From Colletes latitarsis (lineage: Eukaryota > Arthropoda > Insecta > Hymenoptera > Colletidae): DNA of 64,000 nucleotides. The notes beneath the pieces are model-generated. The model was given only the letters and a program-made list of their open reading frames with translations. It searched no databases and was not told the DNA's origin. The position numbers were made by a program, and so were the translations under genes. The DNA lies in NCBI RefSeq assembly GCF_051014445.1, contig NW_027488370.1, positions 2,294,001-2,358,000 of the forward strand. The letters run 5' to 3'. Positions 12,856 through 26,002 of the stretch are shown piece after piece (the first letter of the stretch is position 1; the number at the start of each line of letters is the position of its first letter).

Positions 12856-15391
12856 TTTGATGAATATTTTAGGGGATAACGCAAGTTATGTCTGGGATAG
12901 GTCTGGGATTTGCCCTCATCAGGCTCATACTTTCGCGTTTTTCACATACTTGTTGAACTGATCCTCGGTTTTTTCTGGTTTGGATCACGTAGTAATGTGG
13001 TACCACACTGAAACAGTCCATTAAACCTGATTCGATCAATATTTTAGAGGATAACGCATGTTAGGTCTGGGTTAGGTCTAGGGTTTGCCATCATCAGGCT
13101 CATACTTTCGCATACTTCTCATTCTTGTTGGCTAGATCCTGGGCTTTCACTGGTTTGGATCACGTAGTAATGTGATGCCACACTGAAACAGTCAATTAAT
13201 CCTGGTCTTGATAAATATTTTAGAGGGTAACGCAAGTTATGTCTGGGTTAGTTCTGGGATTTGACCTCATCAGGCTCAGACTTTCGCGTTTTTCACATAC
13301 TAGTTGAACAGATCCTGGGATTTTCTGGTTCTGATCACGTAGCAATGTGGTACCACACTGAAACATTCAATTAATCCTGGTCTTGATAAATATTTTAGAG
13401 GATAACGCAAGTTATGTCTGGGTTAGGTCTAGGATTTGACCCCATCTGGCTCAGACTTTCGCGTTTTTCACATACTCGTTGAACAGTTCCTGGGTTTTTT
13501 CTGATTCGGATCACGTAGTAATGTGGTACCACACTGAAACAATCGATTAAACCTGGTTTCGATCAATATTTTAGAGAATAATTCATGTTAGGTCTGGGTT
13601 AGGGCTGGGATTTGCTCTCATGAGGCTCGTACTTTAGCATATTTCTCATACTTGATGGCCAGTTTCTAGGCTTTTTCTGGTTTGGATCACGTAGTAACGT
13701 GGTACCACACTGAAACAGTCGATTAAACCTGGTTTCGGTCAATATTTTTGAGGATAACGCAAGTTATGTCTGGGTTAGTTCTGGGATGTGCCATCATCGG
13801 GCTCATACTTTCGCATACTTCTCCTTCTCGTTGGCCAGATCCTTTTCTTCCACTGGTTTGGATCACGTAGTAATGTGATCCCACACTGAAACAGTCAATT
13901 AATCCTGGTCTTGATAAATATTTTAGAGGATAACGCAAGTTATGTCTGGGTAAGTTCTGGGATTTGCCCTCATCAGGCTCAGACTTTCGCGTTTTTCACA
14001 CACTTGTTGAACAGATCCTGGGTTTTTTCTGGATCGGATCACGTAGTGATGTGGTACCACACTGAAACAGTCGATTAAACCTGGTTTCGGTCAATATTTT
14101 TTGAGGATAACGCAAGTTATGTCTGGGTTAGTTCTGGGATGTGCCATCATCGGGCTCATACTTTCGCATACTTCTCCTTCTCGTTGGCCAGATCCTTTTC
14201 TTCCACTGGTTTGGATCACGTAGTAATGTGATCCCACACTGAAACAGTCAATTAATCCTGGTCTTGATAAATATTTTAGAGGATAACGCAAGTTATGTCT
14301 GGGTAAGTTCTGGGATTTGCCCTCATCAGGCTCAGACTTTCGCGTTTTTCACACACTTGTTGAACAGATCCTGGGTTTTTTCTGGTTCGGATCACGTAGT
14401 GATGTGGTACCACACTGAAACAGTCGATTAAACCTGATTTCGATCAATATTTTAGAGAATAATTCATGTTAGGTCTGGGTTAGGTCTTGGATTTGCTCTC
14501 ATGAGGCTCGTACTTTCGCATATTTCTCATACTTGATGGCCAGATTCTAGGCTTTTTCTGGCTTGGATCACGTAGTAACGTGGTAGCACAGTGAAACAGT
14601 CGATTAAACCTGGTTTTGATGAATATTTTTGAGGATAACGCATGTTAGGTCTAGATTAGGTCTGGGATTTGCCCTCATCAGGCTCATACTTTCGCGTTTT
14701 TCACATACTTGTTGAACTGATCCTCGGTTGTTTCTGGTTTGGATCACGTAGTAATGTGGTACCACACTGAAACAGTCCATTAAACCTGGTTTCGATCAAT
14801 ATTTTAGAGGATAACGCATGTTAGGTCTGGGTTAGGTCTAGGATTTGCCATCATCAGGCTCATACTTTCGCATACTTCTCATTCTCGTTGGCCAGATCCT
14901 TTTCTTCCACTGGTTTGGATCACGTAGTAATGTGATGCCACACTGAAACAGTCAATTAATCCTGGTCTTGATAAATATTTTAGAGGATAACGCAAGTTAT
15001 ATTTGGGTAAGTTCTGGGATTTGCCCTCATCAGGCTCAGACTTTCGCGTTTTTCACACACTTGTTGAACAGATCCTGGGTTTTTTCTGGTTTGGATCACG
15101 TAGAAATGTGTTACCACACTGAAACTGTCGATTAAACCTGGTTTCGATCAATATTTTAGAGAATAATTCATGTTAGGTCTGGGTTAGGTCTGGGATTTGA
15201 CCTCATCAGGCTCAGACTTTCGCGTTTTTCACATACTTGTTGAACAGATCCCTGGCTTTTTCTGGTTTCGATCACGTTGTAAAGTGTTGCCACACTGAAA
15301 CGGTCAATTATACCTGGTTTTGATAAGTATTTTTGAGGATAACGCATGTTAGGTCTGGGTTAGGTCTAGGATTTGCCATCATCAGGCTCAT
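12855..15391 (+). repeat. 2.4-kb block, right copy with one extra monomer
   Basis: Right-hand counterpart of 9,512-11,873. The extra monomer near 13,395-13,570 carries GACCCCATCTGGCTC and GAACAGTTCCTGGG; the same monomer type occurs at about 7,795-7,915. After 15,391 the sequence stops following the left copy and instead follows the block around 3,428. Confidence 0.85.
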
Positions 15392-16985
15392 ACTTTCGCA
15401 TACTTCTCATTCTTGTTGGCCAGATCCTGGGCTTCCACTGGTTTGGATCACGTAGTAATGTGATGCCACACTGAAACAGTCAATTAATCCTGGTCTTGAT
15501 AAATATTTTAGAGGATAACGCAAGTTATGTCTGGGTTAGTTCTGGGATTTGCCCTCATCAGGCTCAGACTTTCGCGTTTTTCACACACTTGTTCAACAGA
15601 TCCTGGGTGTTTCTGGTTTGGATCACGTAGTAATGTGGTACCACACAGAAGCAGTCGATTAAACCTGGTTTCGATCAATATTTTAGAGAATAATTCATGT
15701 TAGGTCTGGGTTAGGTCTGGGATTTGCTCTCATGAGGCTCGTACTTTCGCATATTTCTCATACTTGATGGCCAGATTCTGGGCTTTTTCTGGTTTGGACC
15801 ACGTAGCAACGTGGTACCACAATGAAACAGTCGATTAAACCTGGTTTCGATCAACATTTTTGAGGATAACGCAAGTTATGTCTGTGTTAGTTCTGGGATG
15901 TGCCATCATCAGGCTCATACTTTCGTATACTTCTCATTCTCGTTGGCCAGATCCTTTTCTTCCACTGGTTTGGATCACGTAGTAATGTGATGCCACACTG
16001 AAACAGTCAATTAATCCTGGTCTTGATAAATATTTTAGAGGATAACGCAAGTTATGTTTGGGTAAGTTCTGGGATTTGCCCTCATCAGGCTCAGACTTTC
16101 GCGTTTTTCACACACTTGTTGAACAGATCCTGGGTCTTTTCTGGTTCGGATCACGTAGTAATATGGTACCACACTGAAACAGTCGATTAAACCTGGTTTC
16201 GATCAGTATTTTAGAGAATAATTCATGTTAGGTCTGGGTTAGATCTGGGATTTGCTCTCATGAGGCTCGTACTTTCGCATATTTCTCATTCTTGTTGCCC
16301 AGATCCTGGGCTTCCACTGGTTTGGATCACGTAGTAATGTGATGCCACACTGAAACAGTGAATTAATCCTGGTCTTGATAAATATTCTAGAGGACACCAC
16401 ATGTTAGGTCTGGGTTAGGTCTAGGATTTGCCCTCATCAGGCTCATTCTTTCGCGTTTTTCACATACTTGTTGAACAGATCCTGGATTTTTTCTGGTTCG
16501 GATCACGTAATAATGTGCTACCACACTGAAACAGTCGATTAAACCTGGTTTCGATCAATATTTTTGAGGATAACGCATGTTAGGTCTGGGTTAGGTCTAG
16601 GATTTGCCATCATCAGGCTCATACTTTCGCATACTTCTCATTCTTGTTGGCCAGATCCTGGGCTTCCACTGGTTTGGATCACGTAGTAAAGTGGTACCAC
16701 ACTGAAACAGACGATTAAACCTGGTTTCGGTCTATACTTTTGAGGATAACGCATGTTAGGTCTAGGTTAGGTCTGGGAGTTGCTCTCGTCAGGCTCATAC
16801 TTACGCATTTTTCACATACTTGTTGAACAGATCCCTGGCTTCTTCTGGTTTCGATCACGTTGTAAAGTGTTACCACACTGAAACGGTTAATTAAACCTGG
16901 TTTTGATGAATATTTTACGGGATAACGCAAGTTATGTCTGGAATAGGTCTGGGATTTGCCCTCATCAGGCTCATACTTTCGCATT
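15328..16985 (+). repeat. Mosaic of copies of 3.4-5.4 kb sequence
   Basis: Three successive stretches match earlier sequence at different offsets. 15,328-15,758 matches 3,365-3,795 (offset 11,963, sharing CACACTTGTTCAACAG and CTGGGTGTTTCTGG). 16,330-16,690 matches 4,191-4,551 (offset 12,139, sharing ATATTCTAGAGGACACCAC). 16,690-16,985 matches 5,079-5,374 (offset 11,611). The order is kept but intervening monomers are missing or replaced, as expected of an old duplication of the 3.4-5.4 kb region later edited by unequal exchange. Confidence 0.72.
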
Positions 16986-17020
16986 CTTCACATACTTGTT
17001 GAACAGATCCTGGGTTTTTT

Positions 17021-20000
17021 CTAGTTTGGATAACGTAGTAATGTGGTACCACACTGAAAGAGTCGATTATGCCTGGTTTCGATCAATATTTTTGAGGATA
17101 ACGCATGTTAGGTCTAGGTTAGGTCTGGGATTTGCTCTCGCCAGGCTCATACTTACGCATTTTTCACATGCTTGTTGAACTGATCCTCGGTTTTTTCTGG
17201 TTTGGATCACGTAGTAATGTGGTACCACACTGAAACAGTCCATTGAACCTGGTTTCGATCAATATTTTAGACGATAACACATGTTAGGTCCAGGTTAGGC
17301 CTGGGATTTGCCCTTATCAGGCTCAGACTTTCGCGTTTTTCACATACTTGTTGAACAGATCCTGGGTTTTTTCTGGTTCGGATCACGTAGTAATGTGGTA
17401 CCACTCTGAAACATTCAATTAAAACTGGTCTTGATAAATATTTTAGAGGATAACGCATGTTAGGTCTGGGTTAGGTCTAGGATTTGCCATCATCAGGCTC
17501 ATACTTTCGCATACTTCTCATTCTTGTTGGCCAGATCCTGGGCTTCCACTGGTTTGGATCACGTAGTAATGTGATGCCACACTGAAACGGTCAATTAAAC
17601 CTGGTTTTGATGAATATTTTAGGGGATAACTCAAGTTATGATTGGGATAGGTCTGGGATTTGCCCTCATCAGGCTCATACTTTCGCGTTTTTCACATACT
17701 TGTTGAACTGATCCTCGGTTTTTTCTGGTTTGGATCACGTAGTAATGTGGTACCACACTGAAACATTCAATTAAACCCGGTCTTGATAAATATTTTAGAG
17801 GATAACGCATGTTAGGTCTAGGTTAGGTCTAGGATTTGCCATCATCAGGCTCATACTTTCGCATACTTCTCATTCTTGTTGGCCAGATCCTGGGCTTCCA
17901 CTGGTTTGGATCACGTAGTGTTGTGATGCCACACTGAAACAGTCAATTAATCCTTGTCTTGATAAATATTTTAGAGGATAACGCAAGTTATGTCTGGGTA
18001 AGTTCTCGGATTTGACCTCATCAGGCTCAGACTTTCGCGTTTTTCACATACTTGTTGAACAGACCCTGGGTTTTTTCTGCTTCGGATCACGTAGTAATGT
18101 GGTACCACACTGAAGCAGTCGATTAAACCTGGTTTCGATCAATATTTTAGAGAATAATTCATGTTAGGTCTGGGTTAGGTCTGGGATTTGCTCTCATGAG
18201 GCTCGTACTTTCGCATATTTCTCATACTTGATGGCCAGATTCTGGGCTTTTTCTGGTTTGGATCAGGTAGTAACGTGGTACCACACTGAAACAGTCGATT
18301 AAACCAGGTTTCGATCAATATTTTTGAGGATAACGCATGTTAGGTCTCGGTTAGATCTGGGATTTGCTCTCGTCAGGCTCTTACTTTCGCATATTTCTCA
18401 TTCTTGATGGCTAGATCCTGGACTTTTTCTGGATTGGATCACGTAGTAATGTGGTACCACACTGAAACATTCAATTAGACCTGGTCTTGATAAATATTTT
18501 AGAGGCTAACGTATGTTAGGTCTGGGTTAGGTCTAGGATTTGCCCTCATCAGGGTCATACTTTCGCATTCTTCACATACTTTTTGAACAGATCCTGGGTT
18601 TTTTCTGGTTTGGATAACGTAGTAAGGTGTACCACACGGAAAGAGTCGATTATGCCTGGTTTCGATCAATATTTTTGAGGATAACGCATGTTAGGTCTAG
18701 GTTAGGTCTGGGATTTGCTCTCGCCAGGCTCATACTTACGCATTTTTCACATACTTGTTGAACTGATCCTCGGTTTTTTCTGGTTTGGATCACGTAGTAT
18801 TGTGGTATCACACTGAAACAGTCCATTAAACCTGGTTTCGAACAATATTTTAGAGGATAACACATGTTAGGTCCAGGTTAGGCCTGGGATTTGCCCTTAT
18901 CATGCTCAGACTTTCGCGTTTTTCACATACTTGTTGAACAGATCCTGGGTTTTTTCTGGTTCAGATCACGTAGTAACGTGATGCCACACTGAAACAGTTA
19001 ATTAATCCTGGTCTTGATAAATATTTTAGTGGACAACGCAAGTTAGTTCTGGGATAAGTCTGGGATTTGCTCTGATCAGGCTCGTACTTTCGCATATTTC
19101 TCATACTTGGTGGCCGGATTCTGGGCTTTTTTCTGATTTGGATCATGTAGTAATGTGCTACCACACTGAAATAGTCGATTAAACCTGGGTTCGATCAATA
19201 TTTTTGAGGATAACGCATGTTAGGTCTAGGTTAGGCCTGGGATTTTCACTCACCAGACTCATACTTTCGCATTCTTCACAGATTTGTTGAACGGATCCTG
19301 GGTTTCTTCTGGTTTGGATCACGTAGTAATGTGGTACCACACTGAAACATTCAATTAAACCTGGTCTTGACAAATATTTTGGAGGATAACGCATGTTAGG
19401 TCTGGGTTTGGTCTAGGATTTGCCCTCATCAGGCGCATACTTTCGCATTTTTCACATACTTGTTGAACAGATCCTGGGTTTTTTCTGGTTTGGATCACGT
19501 AGTAATGTGGTACCACACTGAAACAGTCGAATACACCTGGTTTCGATCAATATTTTTGAGGATAACGCATGTTATGTCTAGGTTAGGTCTAGGATTTGCC
19601 CCCATCAGACTCTTACTTTCGCATTCTCCACATACTTCTTGAACAGATCCTGGGTTTTTTCTGGTTTCGATCACGTAGTAATGTGGTACCACACTGAAGC
19701 AGACCATTAAACCTGGTTTCGATTATTATTTTAGAGGATCACACATGTTAGGTCTAGGTTATGTCTGGGATTTGCCCATCATCAGGGTCATACTTTCGCA
19801 GTTTTAACATACATGTTGACCTGATCGATGGTTTTTTCTGCTTTGGATCACGTAGCAAAGTGGTACCACACTGAAACAGTAAATTAAACCTGGTTTCGAT
19901 CAGTATCTTAGAGGACAAGGCAAGTTAGGTCTGGTATAGGTCTGGGATTTGCCCCCATCAGGGTCATACTTTCACGTTTTTCATATACTTGATGAACAGA

Positions 20001-20540
20001 TCCTGGACTTCCAATGGTTTGGATCACGTAGTAATGTGATGCCACACTGAAACAGTCAATTAATCCTGGTCTTGATAAATATTTTAGAGGACAGCGCAAG
20101 TTAGGTCTGGGATAGGTCTGGGATTTGCGCTCATCAGGCTCGTACTTTCGCATATTTCTCATACTTGATGGCCAGATTCTGGGCTTTTTCTGGTTTGGAT
20201 AACGCAGTAATGTGGTACCACACTGAAACAGTCGAATAAGCCTGGTTTCGATCAATATTTTTTAGGATAACGCATGTTAGGTCTAGGTTAGGTCTGGGAT
20301 TTACTCTCGTCAGGCTCATACTTTCGCATATTTCCCATTCTTGTTGGCCAGATCCTGGGCTTCCACTGGTTTGGATCACGTAGCAATGTGATGCCACACT
20401 GAAACAGTCAATTAATCCTGGTCTTGATAAATATTTTAGAGGACAGCGCAAGTTAGGCCTGGGATAGCTCTGGGATTTGCGCTCATCAGGTTCGTACTTT
20501 CGCATATTTCTCATACTTGATGGCCAGATTCTGGGCTTTT
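17021..20540 (+). repeat. Tandem 20-monomer unit, copy 1
   Basis: About 3.52 kb (20 x 176) followed directly by a second version at 20,541-24,240. Two stretches align well: 17,021-18,665 with 20,541-22,184, and 18,965-20,193 with 22,837-24,240. The middle (18,665-18,965) differs. The left part shares GAGTCGATTATGCC and the TAGTGTTGTGATG core; the right part shares TAGTAACGTGATGCC, GGTGGCCGGATTCTGGG, GATCATGTAG and a monomer with CGCAGTTTTAACATACATG. Confidence 0.82.
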
Positions 20541-20590
20541 TCTGGTTTGGATAACGTAGTAATGTGGTACCACACTGAAAGAGTCGATTA
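20020..20590 (+). repeat. Local tandem dimer duplication (352 bp)
   Basis: A two-monomer unit is repeated side by side: ACAGCGCAAG occurs at 20,091 and again at 20,443, exactly 352 bp apart, followed in both by GCGCTCATCAGG or GCGCTCATCAGGTTCG and a GGATAACG start to the next unit. The corresponding place in the second tandem unit (24,139) has the ACAGCGCAAG monomer only once, so the dimer duplication is probably younger than the 20-monomer one. Confidence 0.78.
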
Positions 20591-23500
20591 TGCCTGGTTT
20601 CGATCAATATTTTTGAGGATAACGCATGTTAGGTCTAGGTTAGGTCTGGGATTTGCTCTCGCCAGGCTCATACTTACGCATTTTTCATATACTTGTTGAA
20701 CTGATCCTCGGTTTTTTCTGGTTTGGATCACGTAGTAATGTGGTACCACACTGAAAGTCCATTAAACCTGGTTTCGATCAATATTTTAGACGATAACACA
20801 TGTTAGGTCCAGGTTAGGCCTGGGATTTGCCCTTATCAGGCTCAGACTTTCGCGTTTTTCACATACTTGTTGAACAGATCCTGGGTTTTTTCTGGTTCGG
20901 ATCACGTAGTAATGTGGTACCACACTGAAACATTCAATTAAACCTGGTCTTGATAAATATTTTAGAGGATAACGCATGTTAGGTCTGGGTTAGGTCTAGG
21001 ATTTGCCATCATCAGGCTCATACTTTCGCATACTTCTCATTCTTGTTGGCCAGATCCTGGGCTTCCACTGGTTTGGATCACGTAGTAATGTGATGCCACA
21101 CTGAAACGGTCAATTAAACCTGGTTTTGATGAATATTTTAGGGGATAACTCAAGTTATGATTGGGATAGGTCTGGGATTTGCCCTCATCAGGCTCATACT
21201 TTCGCGTTTTTCACATACTTGTTGAACTGATCCTCGGTTTTTTCTGGTTTGGATCACGTAATAATGTGGTACCACACTGAAACTTTCAATTAAACCCGGT
21301 CTTGATAAATATTTTAGAGGATAACGCATGTTAGGCCTAGGTTAGGTCTAGGATTTGCCATCATCAGGCTCATACTTTCGCATACTTCTCATTCTTGTTG
21401 GCCAGATCCTGGGCTTCCACTGGTTTGGATCACGTAGTGTTGTGATGCCACACTGAAACAGTCAATTAATCCTTGTCTTGATAAATATTTTAGAGGATAA
21501 CGCAAGTTATGTCTGGGTAAGTTCTCGGATTTGACCTCATCAGGCTCAGACTTTCGCGTTTTTCACATACTTGTTGAACAGACCCTGGGTTTTTTCTGCT
21601 TCGGATCACGTAGTAATGTGGTACCACACTGAAACAGTCGATTAAACCTGGTTTCGATCAATATTTTAGAGAATAATTCATGTTAGGTCTGGGTTAGGTC
21701 TGGGATTTGCTCTCATGAGGCTCGTACTTTCGCATATTTCTCATACTTGATGGCCAGATTCTGGGCTTTTTCTGGTTTGGATCAGGTAGTAACGTGGTAC
21801 CACACTGAAACAGTCGAATAAACCAGGTTTCGATCAATATTTTTGAGGATAACGCATGTTAGGTCTCGGTTAGATCTGGGATTTGCTCTCGTCAGGCTCT
21901 TACTTTCGCATATTTCTCATTCTTGATGGCTAGATCCTGGACTTTTTCTGGATTGGATCACGTAGTAATGTGGTACCACACTGAAACATTCAATTAGACC
22001 TGGTCTTGATAAATATTTTAGAGGCTAACGTATGTTAGGTCTGGGTTAGGTCTAGGATTTGCCCTCATCAGGGTCATACTTTCGCATTCTTCACATACTT
22101 TTTGAACAGATCGTGGGTTTTTTCTGGTTTGGATAACGTAGTAAGGTGTACCACACTGAAAGAGTCGATTATGCCTGGTTTCGATCAATATTTTAGAGGA
22201 TAACACATGTTAGGTCCAGGTTAGGCCTGGGATTTGCCCTTATCATGCTCAGACTTTCGCGTTTTTCACATACTTGTTGAACAGATCCTGGGTTTTTTCT
22301 GGTTCGGATCACGTAGTAATGTGGTACCACACTGAAACATTCAATTAAACCTGGTCTTGATAAATATTTTAGAGGATAACGCATGTTAGGTCTGGGTTAG
22401 GTCTAGGATTTGCCATCATCAGGCTCATACTTTCGCATACTTCTCATTCTTGTTGGCCAGATCCTGGGCTTCCACTGGTTTGGATCACGTAGTAATGTGA
22501 TGCCACTCTGAAACGGTCAATTAAACCTGGTTTTGATGAATATTTTAGGGGATAACGCAAGTTATGTCTGGGATAGGTCTGGGATTTGCCCTCATCAGGG
22601 TCATACTTTCGCATTTTTCACATACTTGTTGAACAGATCCTGGGTTTTTTCTGGGTTGGATCACGCAGTAATGTGGTACCACACTGGAGCAGTCCACTAA
22701 ACCTGGTTTCGGTCAATATTTTTGTGGGATAACGCATGTTAGGTCTAGGTTAGGTCTGGGATTTGCTCTCGTCAGGCTCATACTTCCGCATATTTCTCAT
22801 TCTTGTTGGCCAGATCCTGGGCTTCCACTGGTTTGGATCACGTAGTAACGTGATGCCACACTGAAACAGTCAATTAATCCTGGTCTTGATAAATATTTTA
22901 GTGGACAACGCAAGTTAGTTCTGGGATAAGTCTGGGATTTGCTCTCATCAGGCTCGTACTTTCGCATATTTCTCATACTTGGTGGCCGGATTCTGGGCCT
23001 TTTTCTGATTTGGATCATGTAGTAATGTGCTACCACACTGAAATAGTCGATTAAACCTGGGTTCGATCAATATTTTTGAGGATAACGCATGTTAGGTCTA
23101 GGTTAGGCCTGGGATTTTCACTCACCAGACTCATACTTTCGCATTCTTCACAGATTTGTTGAACGGATCCTGGGTTTCTTCTGGTTTGGATCACGTAGTA
23201 ATGTGGTACCACACTGAAACATTCAATTAAACCTGGTCTTGACAAATATTTTGGAGGATAACGCATGTTAGGTCTGGGTTTGGTCTAGGATTTGCCCTCA
23301 TCAGGCGCATACTTTCGCATATATCTCATTCTTGTTGGCCAGAACCTGGGCTTCCACTGGTTTGGATCACGTAGTAATGTGATGCCACACTGTAACAGTC
23401 ATTAATCCTGGTCTTGATAAATCTTTTAGAGGATAACGCAAGTTATGTCTGGGATACGTCTGGGATTTGCCCTCATCAGGCTCATACTTTCGCATTTTTC

Positions 23501-24240
23501 ACATACTTGTTGAACAGATCCTGGGTTTTTTCTGGTTTGGATCACGTAGTAATGTGGTACCACACTGAAACAGTCGAATACACCTGGTTTCGATCAATAT
23601 TTTTGAGGATAACGCATGTTATGTCTAGGTTAGGTCTAGGATTTGCCCCCATCAGACTCCTACTTTCGCATTCTTCACATACTTCTTGAACAGATCCTGG
23701 GTTTTTTCTGGTTTCGAACACGTAGTAATGTGGTACCACACTGAAGCAGACCATTAAACCTGGTTTCGATTATTATTTTAGATGATCACACATGTTAGGT
23801 CTAGGTTATGTCTGGGATTTGCCCATCATCAGGGTCATACTTTCGCAGTTTTAACATACATGTTGACCTGATCGATGGTTTTTTCTGCTTTGGATCACGT
23901 AGCAAAGTGGTACCACACTGAAACAGTAAATTAAACCTGGTTTCGATCAGTATCTTAGAGGACAAGGCAAGTTAGGTCTGGGATAGGTCTGGGATTTGCC
24001 CTCATCAGGGTCATACTTTCGCGTTTTTCATATACTTGATGAACAGATCCTGGACTTCCAATGGTTTGGATCACGTAGTAATGTGATGCCACACTGAAAC
24101 AGTCAATTAATCCTGGTCTTGATAAATATTTTAGAGGACAGCGCAAGTTAGGTCTGGGATAGGTCTGGGATTTGCGCTCATCAGGCTCGTACTTTCGCAT
24201 ATTTCTCATACTTGATGGCCAGATTCTGGGCTTTTTCTGG
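20541..24240 (+). repeat. Tandem 21-monomer unit, copy 2
   Basis: Second version of the unit starting at 17,021. Differences that date from after the duplication include a 2-base loss at about 20,755 (CTGAAAGTCC where copy 1 has CTGAAACAGTCC), loss of a monomer near 22,184, and gain of a monomer at 23,320-23,495. Its right end falls at the point where the 10-monomer higher-order repeat begins. Confidence 0.82.
23320..23495 (+). repeat. Extra monomer in tandem copy 2
   Basis: The offset between the two tandem units is 3,872 before this point and 4,047 after it, so about 175 bp has been added here relative to 19,440. The added unit carries ATATCTCATTCTTG, CCAGAACCTGGG, CACACTGTAACAGTC and GATAAATCTTTTAGAGG, and resembles monomers around 4,530-4,640. 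This is a clean example of a single-monomer gain. Confidence 0.75.
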
Positions 24241-26002
24241 ATTGTATCACGTAGTAATGTGGTACCACGCTGAAACAGTCAATTAAACCTGGTTTCAATC
24301 AATATTTTAGAGGATAACGCAAGTTAGGTCTGGGATAGGTGTGGGATTCGCCCTCATCAGGCTCATACTTTCGCGTTTTTCACATACTTGTTGAACTGAT
24401 CCTGGGTTATTTTCTGGTTTGGATCACATAGTAATGTGGTACCACACTGAAACAGTCCATTAAACCTGGTTTCCATCAATATTTTAGAGAATAATTCATG
24501 TTAGGTCTGGGTTAGGTCTGGGATTTGCTCTCATTTGGCTTGTACTTTCCAATATTTCTCATACTTGATGGCCTGATTCTGAGCTTTCTCTGGTTTGGAT
24601 CACGTAGTAATGTGATGCCACACTGAAACAGTCAATTAATCCTGGTCTTGATAAATATTTTAGAGGATAACGCATGTTAGGTCTGGGTTAGGTCTAGGAT
24701 TTGCCCTCATCAGGCTCATTCTTTCGCATCTTTCTCATACTTGATGGCTAGATCCTGGACTTTTTCTGGTTTGGATAACGTAGTAATGTGGTACCACACT
24801 GAAACAGTCGATTAAACCTGGTGTCGATCAATATTTTAGAGGATAACGCATGTTATGTCTAGGTTAGGCTTGGGATTTGCCCTCACCAGACACATACTTT
24901 CGTATATTTCTCATACTTCATAGCTAGATCCTGGGCTTTTTCTGGATTGGATCACGTAGTAATATGGTACCACACTGAAACAGTCAATTAAACCTTGGTT
25001 TCGATCTATATTTTTGAGGATAACGCATGTTAGGTCTAGGTTAGGTCTGGGATTTAGTCTCGTCAGGCTCATACTTTTGCATATTTCCCATTCTTGTTGG
25101 CCAGAACCTGGGCTTCCACTGGTTTGGATCACGTAGTAATGTGATGCCACACTGAAGCAGTCAATTAATCCTGGTCTTGATAAATATTTTAGAGGATAAC
25201 GCATGTTAGGTCTGGGTTAGGTCTAGGATTTGCCCTCATCAGGCTCATTCTTTCGCATCTTTCTCATACTTGATGGCTAGATCCTGGACTTTTTCTGGTT
25301 TGGATAACGTAGTAATGTGGTACCACACTGAAACAGTCGATTAAACCTGGTGTCGATCAATATTTTTTAGGATAACGCATGTTAGGTCTAGGTTAGGTCC
25401 GGGATTTGCTCTCGTCAGGCTCATACTTTCGCATATTTCTCATTCTTATTAGCCAGATCCTGGGCTTCCACTGGTTTGGATCACGTAGCAATGTGGTGCC
25501 ACACTGAAACAGTCAATTAAACCTGGTTTCGATCAATATTTTAGAGGATAACGCATGTTAGGTCTGGTTTAGGTCTAGGATTTGCCCTCATCAGGCTCAT
25601 ACTTTCGCATATTTCTCATACTTCATGGCTAGATCCTGAACTATTACTGGATTGGATCACGTAGTAATGTGGTACCACACTGAAACAGTCAATTAAACCT
25701 GGTTTCGATCAATATTTTACTGGATAACGCAAGTTAGGTCTCGGATAGTTCTGGGATTTGCCCTCATCAGGCTCATACTTTCGCATTCTTCACATACTTG
25801 TTGAACGGATCCTGGGTTTTTTCTGGTTTGGTTCACGTAGTAATGTGGTACCACACTGAAACATTCAATTAAACCTGGTCCTGAAAAATATTTTAGAGGA
25901 TAACGGATGTTAGGTCTGGGTTAGGTCTAGGATTTGCCCTCATCAGGCTCATACTTTCGCAAATTTCTCATACTTCATGGCTAGATCCTGGGCTATTTCT
26001 GG
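24241..26002 (+). repeat. 10-monomer higher-order repeat, unit 1 (1,762 bp)
   Basis: This 1,762 bp unit is followed directly by a second copy at 26,003. The offset stays exactly 1,762 at every marker checked: ATTGTATCAC (24,241/26,003), GATTCGCCC, TCATTTGGCT with CTTGTACTTTCCAATATTTC, CGCATCTTTCTC, TTTCGTATATTTC with CATAGCTAG, CCGGGATTTGCTCTCG and CTATTACTGG. The two bases above 10 x 176 come from single-base gains such as CCTGGGTTATTTTCTGG and AAACCTTGGTTTCG, which both copies share. Confidence 0.9.

Larger units (their letters stand above)
1..24240 (+). repeat. Compartment 1: heterogeneous satellite with old multi-kb copies
   Basis: Monomers here are more varied than further right. Frequent types carry a CTTCCACTGG 3' end with a GATGCC core and a TCTTGATAAAT segment, always in that linkage. 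Others have GAGGCTCGTAC, or the two-base deletion in AACCTGATTCGATC. No single regular higher-order period runs through the region. Instead, blocks of 0.3-3.7 kb recur at several offsets, each close to a multiple of 176. Stretches not listed separately, mainly 2,320-5,188 and 6,950-8,924, hold ordinary mixed monomers with short matches to neighbouring blocks and no gene. Confidence 0.85.
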
